From Anolis sagrei (lineage: Eukaryota; Chordata; Lepidosauria; Squamata; Anolidae), in the NCBI RefSeq assembly GCF_037176765.1, contig NC_090025.1:177242040-177306039 (forward strand): a stretch of 64,000 nucleotides of DNA, given 5' to 3'. Below are positions 50,701 through 56,664 of the stretch, in pieces (positions within the stretch are counted from its first letter, which is position 1; the number at the start of each line of letters is the position of its first letter). The notes below the pieces were generated by a model. It was not told the origin of the DNA. It did not search any database and was given only the letters and a program-made list of their open reading frames with translations. A program made the position numbers and the translations under genes.

Positions 50701-53700
50701 TCTGTTTGAGGCAAGGATGAATGTTGCAGTTGGCCACCTTGATTAGCATTCAAAGGCCTAGCAGTTTTCAAGGTCTGGTTTCTTATTGCCTGGGGGAATC
50801 CTTTGTCGGGAGGTGATTAATTGGCCCTAGTTCATTCTTGTCTAGATTTCCCCTGTTTTTGTGTGTTGTTCTTTATTTACTATTATGATTTTAGAGTTTT
50901 TAATACAGGTAGCCAGATCTTGTTCATTTTCATGGTTTCTTCCTTTCTGTTGAAATTGTCCACATGCTTGTGGATTTCAATGGCTTCTCTGTGTAGTCTG
51001 ACATGGTAGTTGTTAGAGCGGTCCAGCATTTCTGTGTTTTCAAATAATATACTGTGTCCAGATTGGTTCATCATGTGCTCTACTATAGCTGACTTCTCTG
51101 GCTGAAGTAGTCTGCAGTGCCTTTCATGTTCCTTGATTCGTGTCTGGGCAATGCCGCATTTGGTGGTCCCTATGTAGACTTGTCCACAGCTGCATGGTAT
51201 ATGGTAGACTCCTGCAGAGGTGAGAGGATTCCTCTTGTCCTTTGCTGAATGTAGCATTTGTTGGATTTTCTTAGTTGGTCTGTAGATGGTTTATATCCAG
51301 AGCTGTTGTTTGGATCTTCTTCATGTAGGTTAGAAGAGTAAAAGCCATTATAATGCATGAAGATTTCAATGACACAAGCTACAATTCGGATATAGCACTG
51401 ATCCAGGTAGAAGCTCCACTTTCCTACAATGCTGTGGTGAGGCCGGTATGCTTGCCCAACTCCACTGAACCTTTGCCTTCCTCCCTGCTTTGCATTGCAA
51501 CTAGCTGGGGGAGGACCCAAGAAGGTAAGCCAGTTTTTTTTCTAATGAGTGTTGAAAGTTATTTTCTTTATAGCAAGGAGAGGCAACCGTGCTGACTGCA
51601 GCCCAGTTCACTTCATCTCCATTCTGCATGTGCACCTTTTTGGCCAATCTGGAAGTGGTGTTTATTTTCAACATTTCTACCCCGTTCTTCACAACCCCTG
51701 AGGGGGGGGGGCTCAGGGCAGCTTACAACTGGCAACAATTCAATGCCGCAACATACAAACAAATATAAACAACTATACCAACAATAAATAAAACATTGAG
51801 TTTAAACAAATTAAAACATTATTATCAAACCATATAGCCATTTCCAATCCGATTCAACATCCAAAGTGCTGTCATGCCTGCTGTCCAAAAGCCTGGTTCC
51901 AAAACTATGATTTAAGCTTCTTCCTAAAACAAAAGGAGGGATGAAGCCAACCTAATCTTGCTGGGGAGTGAGTTCCACAGGCATGGGGCCACCATCGATA
52001 AGGCCCTGTCCCTCGTTTCCACCAAACATGTTTGCGCACCTGGCGGGACCGAGAGCAGGGCCTCCCCAGACGATCTTAACTGTGAGGCAAGATATAGAGG
52101 GAGATACATTTGGACAGATGAGATGTTATATCACTTCTAGATTTATCTTCGGTGGAACTTTTGAGTGTGTATGTATGTGCTATATTTGGGTTTAGTTCTG
52201 TTTTCCTTTTGCTTATATGTGTATTTTAATGATGGGTGAAGGGGTTTTCTGGGGTTTCTGAGGAACCCATGGGCCCAATAAAATACATTGGGTGCCATGT
52301 ATGGCCAGTGAGCCACATTTTCTCCACATTTACTTCATGGAGTGGCAATGCCTTTGACAAAATTCTTTCTTCATGTCGATGAATAGCTCTTGTGGCAACC
52401 AGGAAAAAAAACTTTAGGAGTGGTACAATTTGACAGTTATTATAGCACACAGTTGCTCTGGTGCGCTGGACAAAGGTTGAATTGCTGTTAATCCAGCCTG
52501 TTTGATAAAACATTGAGTTGGAAGAGACGGCAAGTGCCATTTGGTCCAACCTCCTGCCTTGCAGGAATACACAGCTAAAGCACTCCTGAAAGGCAATCAT
52601 CCAACCTCTGTTCAAAGACTTAAAAAAATAGAGGGTCTGCCACAATCCGTGCCAATCTGTTCCACTTTCAAACAGCTTTTAAAGCAAAAGAAACCCCTTC
52701 TTATAATTTAGAAGAAATTTCTATTCTTGCCATTTAAATTCATCAGTTCACATTGAAGCAGCAGAAAACAAGCTTGCTTCATCTTCTGTGTGGCATTTCT
52801 TCCTATAACAATATGTAATAATTAAAAAAGAAATCTCTTCCTGGTTTGAAAGTGTGATTTCCTGTTTAATTGTGTGGTACTTACTTTGAAAGTAGTAGTT
52901 ATACTCCAGAAACTTTGTTTTTGTGGCTGTCGCAAGCTATTTTGAATCGGTTGAGTTTTATGAGCTATTCATTGAAAAACTATAGCAAAATGTGCTTTTC
53001 CCATGTTTTTATAATAGGACCAATTGGGAAATGGCATTTATACCCAGGAGCACAAATTGTGTTATCTAGTATAATGAGCTCTATCTTGTCACTTTTCAGA
53101 CTTTCTCTTCAGTTTCTCTTTCTCTTGCCTCTCATCAGTGCATTGGATGTTTTCACTTGTATGTACAATATGTCCTCTCTAAACCATGCAAATAACATTG
53201 TATGGTTCATTAAGTGTCCTTTTGCCCCTTGACTTCTTTTACAGTTGGGGGTCTTGCCAGTCGCTTACAGCAAGCTCAAGTACCCATTCTCAATAATGAC
53301 ATCTGTGAGCAAAACTATTATGCTAACCACTCTGGAGGAATTACATCCAGAATGCTTTGTGCTGGGTTTGCATCATCTGAAGGTCAAGATACTTGTCAAG
53401 TGAGTTGGCATTAGAGATGGAGAAGGAAATTGTTTTGTTCATATTTCCCTTGAGGGAAAAAAATCGCTTTTACACTTTCTGTGTGTGACAGCTGAGGTGT
53501 ATTCGGTAAAATGTAAAGTAAAACTTGTTGTGTGTGTTGGGGGGATGTGTGTCCAGGGCGATGCAGGTGGCCCATTGGTTTGCCAAAATGAAGAGGAGCC
53601 ATTTATACTCCATGGCATTGCCAGTTGGGGTGTTGGCTGCCCCAGGTCAAAGAGACCAGGTGTTTATGCAAGGGTGAGTTTCTTCTTGGACTGGATCATG

Positions 53701-54512
53701 GCCAGAATGAAAGGTAAGCACTGTTACATTCCTCCTCAGTTCTCCGCATTGAATTCCATATTCCTAAATTTTGCATTCTTAGGATATCTGAGCTCCAGCA
53801 TTTGAATGTCTCCATAGAATTCTGCTACAATCCAGCTAAAGTACATATACTAATGGTAACACAGGGAGATTTGGTGGGAACATGGCACAATGGCCTTTTG
53901 GTGACTCTCCCCAGACTCTAAATACCCCAGGAGAGGTCAGATTGGAGCCCTCTTTGCCATCCTTCTGGAGGCAGATGAAGACCTTTCTGCTTCAGCAGGA
54001 CTTTACGGGATGGTTGCTCACGAGGAAAAGTGTGCTTTATTGTCTGCATTTGCTGTTTTTTCCCCTTTTCTTTTAACTGCTTTTAATTCAGTGGCTTAAT
54101 TACACATTTCACTCTTATATATGATGTGATTTTTCAAAATAACTTGTGTCTGTATTAATTTTGTAAGCTATTTGGAGTCCCAGACTGGGACAGCAACTAC
54201 CTTTGAAGTACTCAAGCAAAGCAATTGCATGATATAAGACCATGTCGGCCCCAAATAGTTCCCTGGCAAAACATGCACATACAGCTAATTCCAACAGGGA
54301 AGGAAGAAAACAGTATAATATTGTATTGATGTGTATGCCTACTGTGTGTACAGTATCTTTGAAAATGTGCTCAGAGAAAACACATAATTGTTGTCCCTAG
54401 TTGCCTACACTGTAAACCACCCTGAGTCCCCTTCAGGGTTCAGAAGGGCAGTATATAAATACCATAAATATTAAATAAATAAATTGTATTTGATAAATTG
54501 TATTTATTTAGC

Positions 54513-54546
<34 letters not shown>

Positions 54547-55328
54547 TCAAACATTTGTACCCCGTCCTTCTCAACCACTGAGGAGGCTTGAAGAAGGTTG
54601 TAATTTCCAACAAAAAGATGCAACACAACAGGGAATCAGGATGTGGAAGAAAAAGAAAAATGGGCAAATTCCAGCACCAGTTATTTTTCTTTGTATGTTT
54701 AGCATCACTGGTTCATGCTTTTTTGTGACCAGTTGGTCAATTTGTTGTTCATTCAAGAATTCCATGTTCCAACCTTTTATATTTCTTGTATGTTGTAACA
54801 GAGAAGGGATCAGTGGAGATCCAAATAAATAACACTGGATATGAAGCCTCAGCACCGTTACCAGAGGCACCTGCGAACCTAACGGGAGTTAGTGGACGAG
54901 GTAACATCCTTAAATCTTCTACTCTCTTCAACAACCAACCTTTGGATCAGAGTTCTTGGCATGATCCAGATTCTGTAAACTAAAGATCAAACTGGACATT
55001 ACAGAGGATTAATGTCCTTTTCTTGCAGTACGTTTCCCTCTTTGTAAAAAGACAGAGTGAGAGAGCCCATTTTCAATCCCATTATTTTTACCATTGGGCT
55101 AGACATGTTCTCATAAGGCACTTCTGAAGACAGTGTACCCTATTCTGAGATGTTCAAGTATAGAGCAGGATAAAAATACTTAATAAATGCATATGCATAA
55201 AAATTTTCAGCTGTTGACGATAGGATTGTCCAAACAGGAGGAGTGACATCGCAATGGGCAGAATATGTTAGTTAATCACTTTTTCTCCAGGTCCCAAGAT
55301 AGCCAATGGCATGAATTATGCTGATTAA
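25953..55328 (+). CDS. OVCH1: OVCH1 (ovochymase-1): two trypsin-like domains plus CUB domains, ending at a premature TAA
   Basis: Ovochymases are secreted serine-protease/CUB polyproteins first described from oocyte extracellular fluid (family knowledge). Twenty-one exons join in phase into 868 codons. Domain order: signal peptide (about 1-17); activation site R42-IIGG; trypsin domain 1 with H83, D135, S233 (GDSGGP) and D227 in the S1 pocket, giving trypsin-like specificity; CUB1 about 309-428; CUB2 about 432-546; linker; trypsin domain 2 from about 586, with H626, D675 and pocket D768 but A774 in place of the catalytic Ser, and His585 before IIGG. Domain 2 should therefore be catalytically dead. 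A stop at 55326-55328 falls in the exon that starts CUB3. CUB3 and CUB4 remnants follow to about 59286, showing that the ancestral gene was longer. OVCH1 rather than OVCH2 is chosen because TMTC1 is the neighbour and the mature N-terminus GLKCGVR resembles human OVCH1 from memory. Confidence 0.9.
26227..26429. mobile_element. Palindromic MITE ('tgtagaattaatgcag' family)
   Basis: Left arm ggggcatctatattgtagaa and right arm with ccatggcattggagc form a long imperfect palindrome shared with 27570-27788 and 48655-48791. It lies in OVCH1 intron 1. Confidence 0.65.
27004..27203. mobile_element. hAT MITE, 'GGACCAC' family, internally deleted
   Basis: TIRs cagtagttcccaacctg / aggttgggaaccactg, with flanks atttaact and atttaacc (7 of 8). 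Reverse orientation relative to 19406. Confidence 0.8.
27570..27788. mobile_element. Palindromic MITE ('tgtagaattaatgcag' family)
   Basis: cagtagaattaatgcagttt at the left and the inverted copy aagctgcattaattctacag at the right, ending gatgcaccc. In OVCH1 intron 1. Confidence 0.72.
29225..29343 (+). CDS. OVCH1: OVCH1 exon 2: propeptide and activation site of protease 1
   Basis: Acceptor tatag, donor gtcaga. It encodes [20 protein letters not shown] then [24 protein letters not shown] is the canonical trypsin-family activation cleavage site. The propeptide Cys would tether the chain by disulfide, as is usual in this family. Confidence 0.92.
29595..30182 (+). mobile_element. SINE/L2-type tail split by a hAT MITE
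   Basis: atgtctcattgtatatgatt stops at 29630 and resumes at 30074 as ttgtaaaggcattgaatg, followed by gtcccctaggggagaaggg and aataaagtg(tta)n. The two halves align to 15850-15950. Confidence 0.75.
29631..30073. mobile_element. hAT MITE, 'GGACCAC' family (443 bp)
   Basis: TIRs cggtggttcccaacc / ggttgggaaccactg, with flanks ttgtaaaa and ttgtaaag (7 of 8). Inserted in a SINE tail. Confidence 0.83.
30795..30892 (+). CDS. OVCH1: OVCH1 exon 3: catalytic His of protease 1
   Basis: Acceptor acag, donor gtatgt. It encodes [17 protein letters not shown] and [12 protein letters not shown]; the His of TAAHC is present. The last two bases join exon 4 to give Met. Confidence 0.93.
30935..31092. mobile_element. 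Penelope-like 3' end, inverted arrangement
   Basis: gttgtcaaaggcattcacag then gacgttttgcctgcatctgt is the antisense terminal sequence. After gaggatcctc the sequence turns back as ctgctagaacatggccatac. It begins about 40 bases after OVCH1 exon 3. Confidence 0.65.
31190..33325 (-). mobile_element. L2-group LINE, 5' truncated, antisense in an OVCH1 intron
   Basis: The (ATTT)n tail at 31190-31212 and aataccgc-type 3' UTR lie at the left, and the RT ORF ends near 33319. The APE endonuclease part is absent. The coding part shows no break, so the copy looks recent. Confidence 0.85.
31460..33319 (-). CDS. L2-group LINE reverse transcriptase (619 aa, N-terminally truncated)
   Basis: This is the reverse transcriptase part of a non-LTR retrotransposon, which copies element RNA at a nicked target. 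It reads [72 protein letters not shown] and LYADDVQL; the YADD active site is near residue 339. The C-terminal half has the usual [18 protein letters not shown] and [12 protein letters not shown] blocks. The family ORF2 is normally longer, with an N-terminal endonuclease missing here, so the ATG at 33319 is an internal Met, not a true start. L2 rather than CR1 is chosen from the [12 protein letters not shown] and NLPFLGKV wording; that is recollection. It lies antisense to OVCH1 between exons 3 and 4. Confidence 0.85.
   Translation of the reverse strand: MTFLRSYAAAIRAAKKTFFAATIASAKNRPAELFRVVRGLLKPTTQDGCPDDSAARCEAFARFFADKVALIRSGLDAALTAVSEDVTRASACPILMDSFQLVQSEDVDKVLGGMRATTCILDPCPSWLLKEARGGLAEWVKVVVNASLREGIFPASLKQAVIKPLLKKPSLDPTQLVNYRPVSNLPFLGKVMERVVASQLQAFLVDTDYLDPAQSGFRPGHGTETALVALVDDLRRELDRGSVSLLVLRDLSAAFDTVDHGILLGRLAGMGLGGTALQWLRSFLEGRSQKVSLGDSCSTPQPLFCGVPQGSILSPMLFNIYMKPLGEIIRSFGVRCHLYADDVQLCHSFPPATKEAVEVLNRCLAAVTVWMGANKLKLNPDKTEVLLVSRKAEQGIGLQPVLDGVALPLKTQVRSLGVILDSSLSLEPQVSAVTRGAFAQLRLVRQLRPYLGKSDLATVVHALVTSRLDYCNALYVGLPLKTARKLQLVQRAAAMVLTGAGRREHTTPLLYQLHWLPISYRAQFKVLVLTFKALNGSGPTYLSERISAYQPTRTLRSSGEALLSIPPASQVRLVGTRDRAFSAVAPRLWNALPTELRSATSLMAFRKKLKTWIFEQVFN
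33375..33702 (+). mobile_element. tRNA-derived SINE
   Basis: A box gtggtgcagtgggttaaacc, B box ggttcaaatcc (33441-33451), end aatgtcaggggaaaccttta. Full-looking copy right of the L2 element. Confidence 0.83.
34115..34570 (-). mobile_element. tRNA-derived SINE with L2-like tail, antisense
   Basis: aacactttatttatattccg and cccatggggactcagagcgg form the antisense tail, and accccattgtgccaccacga the antisense A box. Same family as 15510. Confidence 0.8.
35000..35172 (+). CDS. OVCH1: OVCH1 exon 4: catalytic Asp of protease 1
   Basis: Acceptor ggcag, donor gtaaga. It encodes [15 protein letters not shown] and [13 protein letters not shown]; the Asp of DIAL is present. The intron before it carries the large antisense L2 insertion and two SINEs. 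Confidence 0.93.
35233..35364. mobile_element. hAT-like MITE ('gcatgggcaa' family)
   Basis: TIRs caagcatgggcaattttt / aaaaattgcccatgcctg, with flanks atatagag and atatagaa (7 of 8). It includes a G run (gaggggggggggaggggg). It starts about 60 bases past OVCH1 exon 4. Confidence 0.78.
35725..36268 (+). mobile_element. L2-group LINE 3' end with ATT/ATTT repeat
   Basis: Coding remnants [11 protein letters not shown]-like and [13 protein letters not shown]-like match the C-terminus of the 31.5 kb LINE. The tail is tagtcccgttggaagatgga...aataaagta(tta)n(ttta)n. Confidence 0.78.
36338..36433 (+). CDS. OVCH1: OVCH1 exon 5: protease 1
   Basis: Acceptor tttttag, donor gtgaag. It encodes [15 protein letters not shown] and [12 protein letters not shown], the conserved CLP and SGWG blocks of S1 proteases. 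An L2 tail with an ATT/ATTT repeat ends about 70 bases upstream. Confidence 0.93.
36972..37207 (-). mobile_element. tRNA-derived SINE, second family, antisense
   Basis: gagaagcgacttgaaaaact to aggatttaatccattgcgcc, with antisense B box gattcgaac. Same family as 23101. Confidence 0.8.
37590..37745 (+). mobile_element. SINE 3' half
   Basis: ggtaacagtgctccatgcag to aacctttacctttactttac matches the 3' half of the SINE at 33375. Confidence 0.75.
38003..38148 (-). mobile_element. Penelope-like 3' end with exact 10-bp target duplication
   Basis: attgtcgaaggctttcatgg to gcatcctcagaggttgtgag is the antisense terminal sequence. TTGTACTACA is found exactly at 37993-38002 and 38149-38158. Confidence 0.8.
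38509..38548 (+). repeat. (TC)n followed by (TA)n microsatellite
   Basis: A tctctc run followed by a tatata run in an OVCH1 intron. Confidence 0.9.
38902..39053 (+). CDS. OVCH1: OVCH1 exon 6: protease 1, S1 pocket
   Basis: Acceptor ctgcag, donor gtagga. It encodes [16 protein letters not shown] and onward to [15 protein letters not shown]. The Asp of KDACQ sits six residues before the catalytic Ser, the chymotrypsin-189 position, predicting cleavage after Arg/Lys. Confidence 0.93.
39515..40075 (-). mobile_element. RTE-BovB LINE 3' end, antisense
   Basis: The antisense strand matches the BovB tail at 2184-2549 (complements of WRGLVHEV, FGHIMRR, SIFSPEYK). It extends further 5' into the ORF and is decayed. 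Confidence 0.78.
41345..41472 (+). mobile_element. L2-type 3' tail with ATT microsatellite
   Basis: agctgccccgagtccttata then ggcagggtataaacaaagtt(att)n. Confidence 0.7.
41474..41905 (-). mobile_element. LINE 3' fragments, antisense, with internal ATT repeat
   Basis: Antisense translation of 41590-41720 gives [20 protein letters not shown] and [13 protein letters not shown], a retrotransposon-like C-terminus; I suspect the R4/Dong group but cannot confirm. A second copy of the end follows the ATT run at 41742-41788. Confidence 0.5.
42090..42282 (+). CDS. OVCH1: OVCH1 exon 7: catalytic Ser of protease 1
   Basis: Acceptor tttttag, donor gtaaga. It opens [16 protein letters not shown] with the catalytic Ser, then GITSWGIGC and [15 protein letters not shown], the C-terminal helix. 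The domain therefore looks catalytically complete. Confidence 0.94.
42706..43015. mobile_element. pogo/Tigger-like MITE (310 bp), inverted relative to the others
   Basis: TIRs CAGTAGAATCTCGCTTTTCC / GAATAAGCAAGACACTACTG, flanked by TA (42704-42705, 43016-43017). Confidence 0.84.
43590..43716 (+). CDS. OVCH1: OVCH1 exon 8: start of CUB1
   Basis: Acceptor cttag, donor gtattt. It encodes [18 protein letters not shown] and [17 protein letters not shown]. It occupies the first-Cys and SP-x-YP region of a CUB domain, somewhat diverged. Confidence 0.88.
44303..44436 (+). CDS. OVCH1: OVCH1 exon 9: middle of CUB1
   Basis: Acceptor ttccag, donor gtgtgt. It encodes [18 protein letters not shown] and [17 protein letters not shown], with the C-x-W and central C....D.V pattern of CUB domains. 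Confidence 0.9.
45016..45890. mobile_element. MITE of 'GGCAGTCCCC' type split by a SINE
   Basis: The left part caggcagtccccaagttaca runs to about 45323 and the right part gagtccaacttacaatcaaa resumes near 45808. The same family forms the outer shell at 3500-4057. Confidence 0.6.
45325..45805 (+). mobile_element. tRNA-derived SINE, third type, with L2-like tail
   Basis: gggccgagctatagcacagc is an A-box-like start and ggttgccagttcaaagcccg a B-box-like element. The tail is atctgccccgagttccctcg to aataaagtg(ttg)n. It ends about 100 bases before OVCH1 exon 10. Confidence 0.72.
45911..46051 (+). CDS. OVCH1: OVCH1 exon 10: end of CUB1
   Basis: Acceptor tctag, donor gtaatt. It encodes [17 protein letters not shown] and [19 protein letters not shown], the typical CUB end (CG...P, F.SD...GF). 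Confidence 0.92.
46178..46308 (+). CDS. OVCH1: OVCH1 exon 11: start of CUB2
   Basis: Acceptor catag, donor gtaatc. It encodes [20 protein letters not shown] then [17 protein letters not shown], a clear CUB start. Confidence 0.93.
46529..46622 (+). CDS. OVCH1: OVCH1 exon 12: middle of CUB2
   Basis: Acceptor ttccag, donor gtaata. It encodes [20 protein letters not shown] and [11 protein letters not shown], matching the F.DF.IE...C..D.V.IYD pattern of CUB domains. Confidence 0.93.
46873..47001 (+). CDS. OVCH1: OVCH1 exon 13: end of CUB2
   Basis: Acceptor cacag, donor gttgac, a weak GT donor. It encodes [15 protein letters not shown] and [18 protein letters not shown]. The phase fits both neighbours, so the weak donor is accepted. 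Confidence 0.9.
47144..47300. mobile_element. Palindromic MITE ('gggcccttcca' family)
   Basis: Arms aagggtccttccatacagct / ggctgtgtggaagggccctt with complementary interiors (tatcaaggcagaaa / ttctgccttgata) form a long imperfect palindrome. Confidence 0.75.
47654..47708 (+). repeat. (GGAA)n microsatellite
   Basis: About 13 units of ggaa/aagg, 75 bases upstream of OVCH1 exon 14. Confidence 0.92.
47782..47850 (+). CDS. OVCH1: OVCH1 exon 14: linker between CUB2 and protease 2
   Basis: A short 69-base exon, acceptor ttgcag and donor gtaaga. It encodes [20 protein letters not shown] then PL. No domain is recognised; it is placed by splice sites and phase. A GGAA microsatellite ends about 75 bases upstream. 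Confidence 0.8.
48655..48791. mobile_element. Half copy of the 'tgtagaattaatgcag' MITE
   Basis: gagccacagcaaactgcatt then cctgcagtgtagatgcaccc matches the right arm of 27570-27788. Confidence 0.65.
48955..49095 (-). mobile_element. CR1 3' fragment, antisense, abutting an OVCH1 acceptor
   Basis: gagatggccatccagcctct through gttcttcctaatgtttaaat is the antisense CR1 3' region. Only about 15 bases separate it from the acceptor of exon 15. Confidence 0.75.
49111..49291 (+). CDS. OVCH1: OVCH1 exon 15: activation region and His of protease 2
   Basis: Acceptor cttacag, donor gtaagt. It encodes [19 protein letters not shown] and onward to [10 protein letters not shown]. The triad His is present, but the residue before IIGG is His, not the Arg/Lys needed for tryptic activation. 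An antisense CR1 fragment ends within about 20 bases of the acceptor. Confidence 0.92.
49768..49978 (-). mobile_element. tRNA-derived SINE, second family, antisense
   Basis: tttttttgggtcaggagtga to tttaacccattgtgccaccg. Same family as 23101 and 36972; the B-box portion is partly deleted. Confidence 0.78.
50209..50281 (+). CDS. OVCH1: OVCH1 exon 16: protease 2
   Basis: Acceptor tatag, donor gtagaa. It encodes [17 protein letters not shown] then RKEPNEQ, matching the VVAGEYD block after the His motif of S1 proteases. Confidence 0.9.
50528..51328 (-). mobile_element. Penelope-like element with GIY-YIG endonuclease region, antisense in OVCH1
   Basis: The antisense strand reads [39 protein letters not shown] and [11 protein letters not shown], the GIY-YIG endonuclease of Penelope-like retroelements, with an open stretch at 50883-51257. 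The non-coding 3' end occupies 50528-50880 and matches the smaller copies elsewhere. Its right limit falls at or just before OVCH1 exon 17. The reverse-transcriptase part is missing. Confidence 0.82.
51329..51524 (+). CDS. OVCH1: OVCH1 exon 17: catalytic Asp of protease 2
   Basis: Acceptor catgtag, donor gtaagc. It encodes [36 protein letters not shown] and TSWGRTQE; the triad Asp is present. The sequence directly upstream belongs to an antisense Penelope-like element. Confidence 0.92.
51655..52145 (-). mobile_element. L2-group LINE 3' end, antisense
   Basis: The antisense peptide [20 protein letters not shown] then [19 protein letters not shown] matches the C-terminus of the LINE ORF at 31460. 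The tail ccccgttcttcacaacccct lies at the left. Confidence 0.8.
52505..52760 (-). mobile_element. CR1-like LINE 3' region, antisense
   Basis: gagttggaagagacggcaag, ggtccaacctcctgccttgc and aatctgttccactttcaaac follow the antisense CR1 3' pattern. Confidence 0.68.
53245..53399 (+). CDS. OVCH1: OVCH1 exon 18: protease 2, S1 pocket
   Basis: Acceptor ttacag, donor gtgagt. It encodes [20 protein letters not shown] and onward to [16 protein letters not shown]. The pocket Asp (QDTCQ) is retained although the catalytic Ser in the next exon is not. Confidence 0.92.
53557..53713 (+). CDS. OVCH1: OVCH1 exon 19: protease 2 with Ser-to-Ala at the active site
   Basis: Acceptor tccag, donor gtaagc. It opens [16 protein letters not shown] (codon GCA at the Ser position), then [24 protein letters not shown]. 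The fold is otherwise complete, so this reads as a pseudoprotease domain, not a decayed one. Confidence 0.93.
53890..54490 (+). mobile_element. Old L2-group LINE 3' end
   Basis: Decayed coding-like sequence and a tail accaccctgagtccccttca then ggcagtatataaataccata. Followed by ATT repeats and a second, antisense tail to about 54640. Confidence 0.6.
54510..54640 (-). mobile_element. L2-type 3' tail, antisense, with ATT microsatellite
   Basis: (att)n then caaacatttgtaccccgtcc and ttctcaaccactgaggaggc, the antisense L2 tail. Confidence 0.65.
54802..54900 (+). CDS. OVCH1: OVCH1 exon 20: linker after protease 2
   Basis: Acceptor aacag, donor gtaaca. It encodes [19 protein letters not shown] then [13 protein letters not shown], a low-complexity linker with N-glycosylation sequons (NNT, NLT). 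It is placed by splice sites and phase. Confidence 0.8.
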
Positions 55329-55429
55329 GTCAACCAGCAGCTTATCTACTGCAGAGATGTTGTCCTGACGTCTCAGGAAGGAATCATTCATTCTCCAGGA
55401 TTTCCTTATAGTTATTCCAACACTTTTGG
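55291..55429 (+). CDS. OVCH1: OVCH1 exon 21: start of CUB3 with in-frame TAA
   Basis: Acceptor tctccag, donor gttagg. In the frame fixed by exon 20 it reads [11 protein letters not shown], then TAA at 55326-55328, then in the same frame VNQQLIYCRDVVLTSQEG and IIHSPGFPYSYSNTF, a good CUB start. The stop is a single-codon break in an otherwise sensible exon. Confidence 0.82.
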
Positions 55430-56524
55430 GTTAGGTCATGGCTTTTACTTTTTGGTCTTATGCAGAATCAAGTTGTCCGTTGATTGTAGTCCCATATTGT
55501 GTGCCAGGGCTTTCCCCGTGCGGGCCCCTTCTAGAGGTGTTTGACTACAAATTCCAATGTGACATGCTGGGTCAGGATGGTGAGAACTGTAGTACAAAAT
55601 ATCTGGGAGATGCCAGGTTGGGCAGAGCCCAGAAATTTAAACTCTTTAAAAATCCAATAATCTTTCTTTGTGTATGAATCTTACTGAAATTATTGTGCCA
55701 TAGTTGTGAGTGTGGGTATATTTGGCATTGATATTCAGCAGAGCGCAGCAAAACCAGTGCAATAAGAGCCTTGTGGTAGAAAACAGGAGAGAAATACTCA
55801 AAATGCTCTTGAAAGGTTAAAAAAGTAATATATTTTGTAAAACTTTTTATTATGTATATTTTTAGCTGCATTTTGTTTCATACTGGAAGCCAGCTCAGGC
55901 CCCATACTGGAGGAAAGATGTGATTTACATTAAATAACTCCAACTCTGAGGGACTGTTTCACATTGCCCTTCTGCCCTAATAAATTTCTCCATGATATAT
56001 TCTTTTCCCATATCTGTTCTATTTCAGTTCAGCTGACCTTTCACAGTTTGTCTTTTCATGTCCTAGTTATTGCAATATTGGACATATTTCCTTTTCTTCT
56101 TTCTATCCCTGTGACATTTCAGACAGAGCAAGCTTAGCTTATTAAAAACCCATCCTAACATTTCTTGATGTAGCATCAGATCTATGTCTTGTCCACAACA
56201 CCCATCAGCACTAACCGGTACGCCCAGTTGCCAGGGATGATGAGCATCATGGTTTTAAAAATCTGAAAGCCCAGCATCCCTCCTCCCCCCCAAGGCCTGG
56301 TCCTGGATACATGCTAAACATAATAAGATTTAACCATGTTTTCTTGATTAAAATAACAGCAAACCGAGCTTTAGACTAATAGGAGGGGAACTAAGCGCAG
56401 GCATGTCAAAGGACGAGGGGCTTATGGACTTCAGAATTATTCTTGGTTTGTTTACAATGTATTAAGCTGAGTTCATTCTGTCTGAAATGGCTGTAATGTT
56501 AATATTTTGTTATTGCTACCATAG

Positions 56525-56664
56525 TTGTCACTGGAGAATTGTTGCTCCATTAAATGTCATTGTTCAGTTGGATTTCATGGACTTTGTGATTGAAAAATCT
56601 TATTCTAAATGTCATGGAGGGCTTACAATTTATGAAGGATTTGGATCTGCAAAAGAAGTTCTTG
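56525..56664 (+). pseudogene. OVCH1: OVCH1 exon 22: middle of CUB3, downstream of the stop
   Basis: Acceptor catag, donor gtgaga; the phase matches the preceding exon. It reads CHWRIVAPLNVIVQLDFMDF then VIEKSYSKCHGGLTIYEGF, an intact CUB middle. It would be untranslated unless the TAA is bypassed. Confidence 0.78.

Noticed and set aside
51170-51520. 116-codon antisense frame reading through OVCH1 exon 17 into the Penelope copy
   Set aside because: It is the complement of a protease exon plus the wrong frame of the Penelope GIY-YIG region; the true endonuclease frame is 50883-51257.
55338-55355. Alternative acceptors in exon 21 that might skip the TAA (AG before 55341 or 55355)
   Set aside because: With the phase left by exon 20 both put the CUB sequence out of frame and run into new stops, so they do not rescue CUB3.
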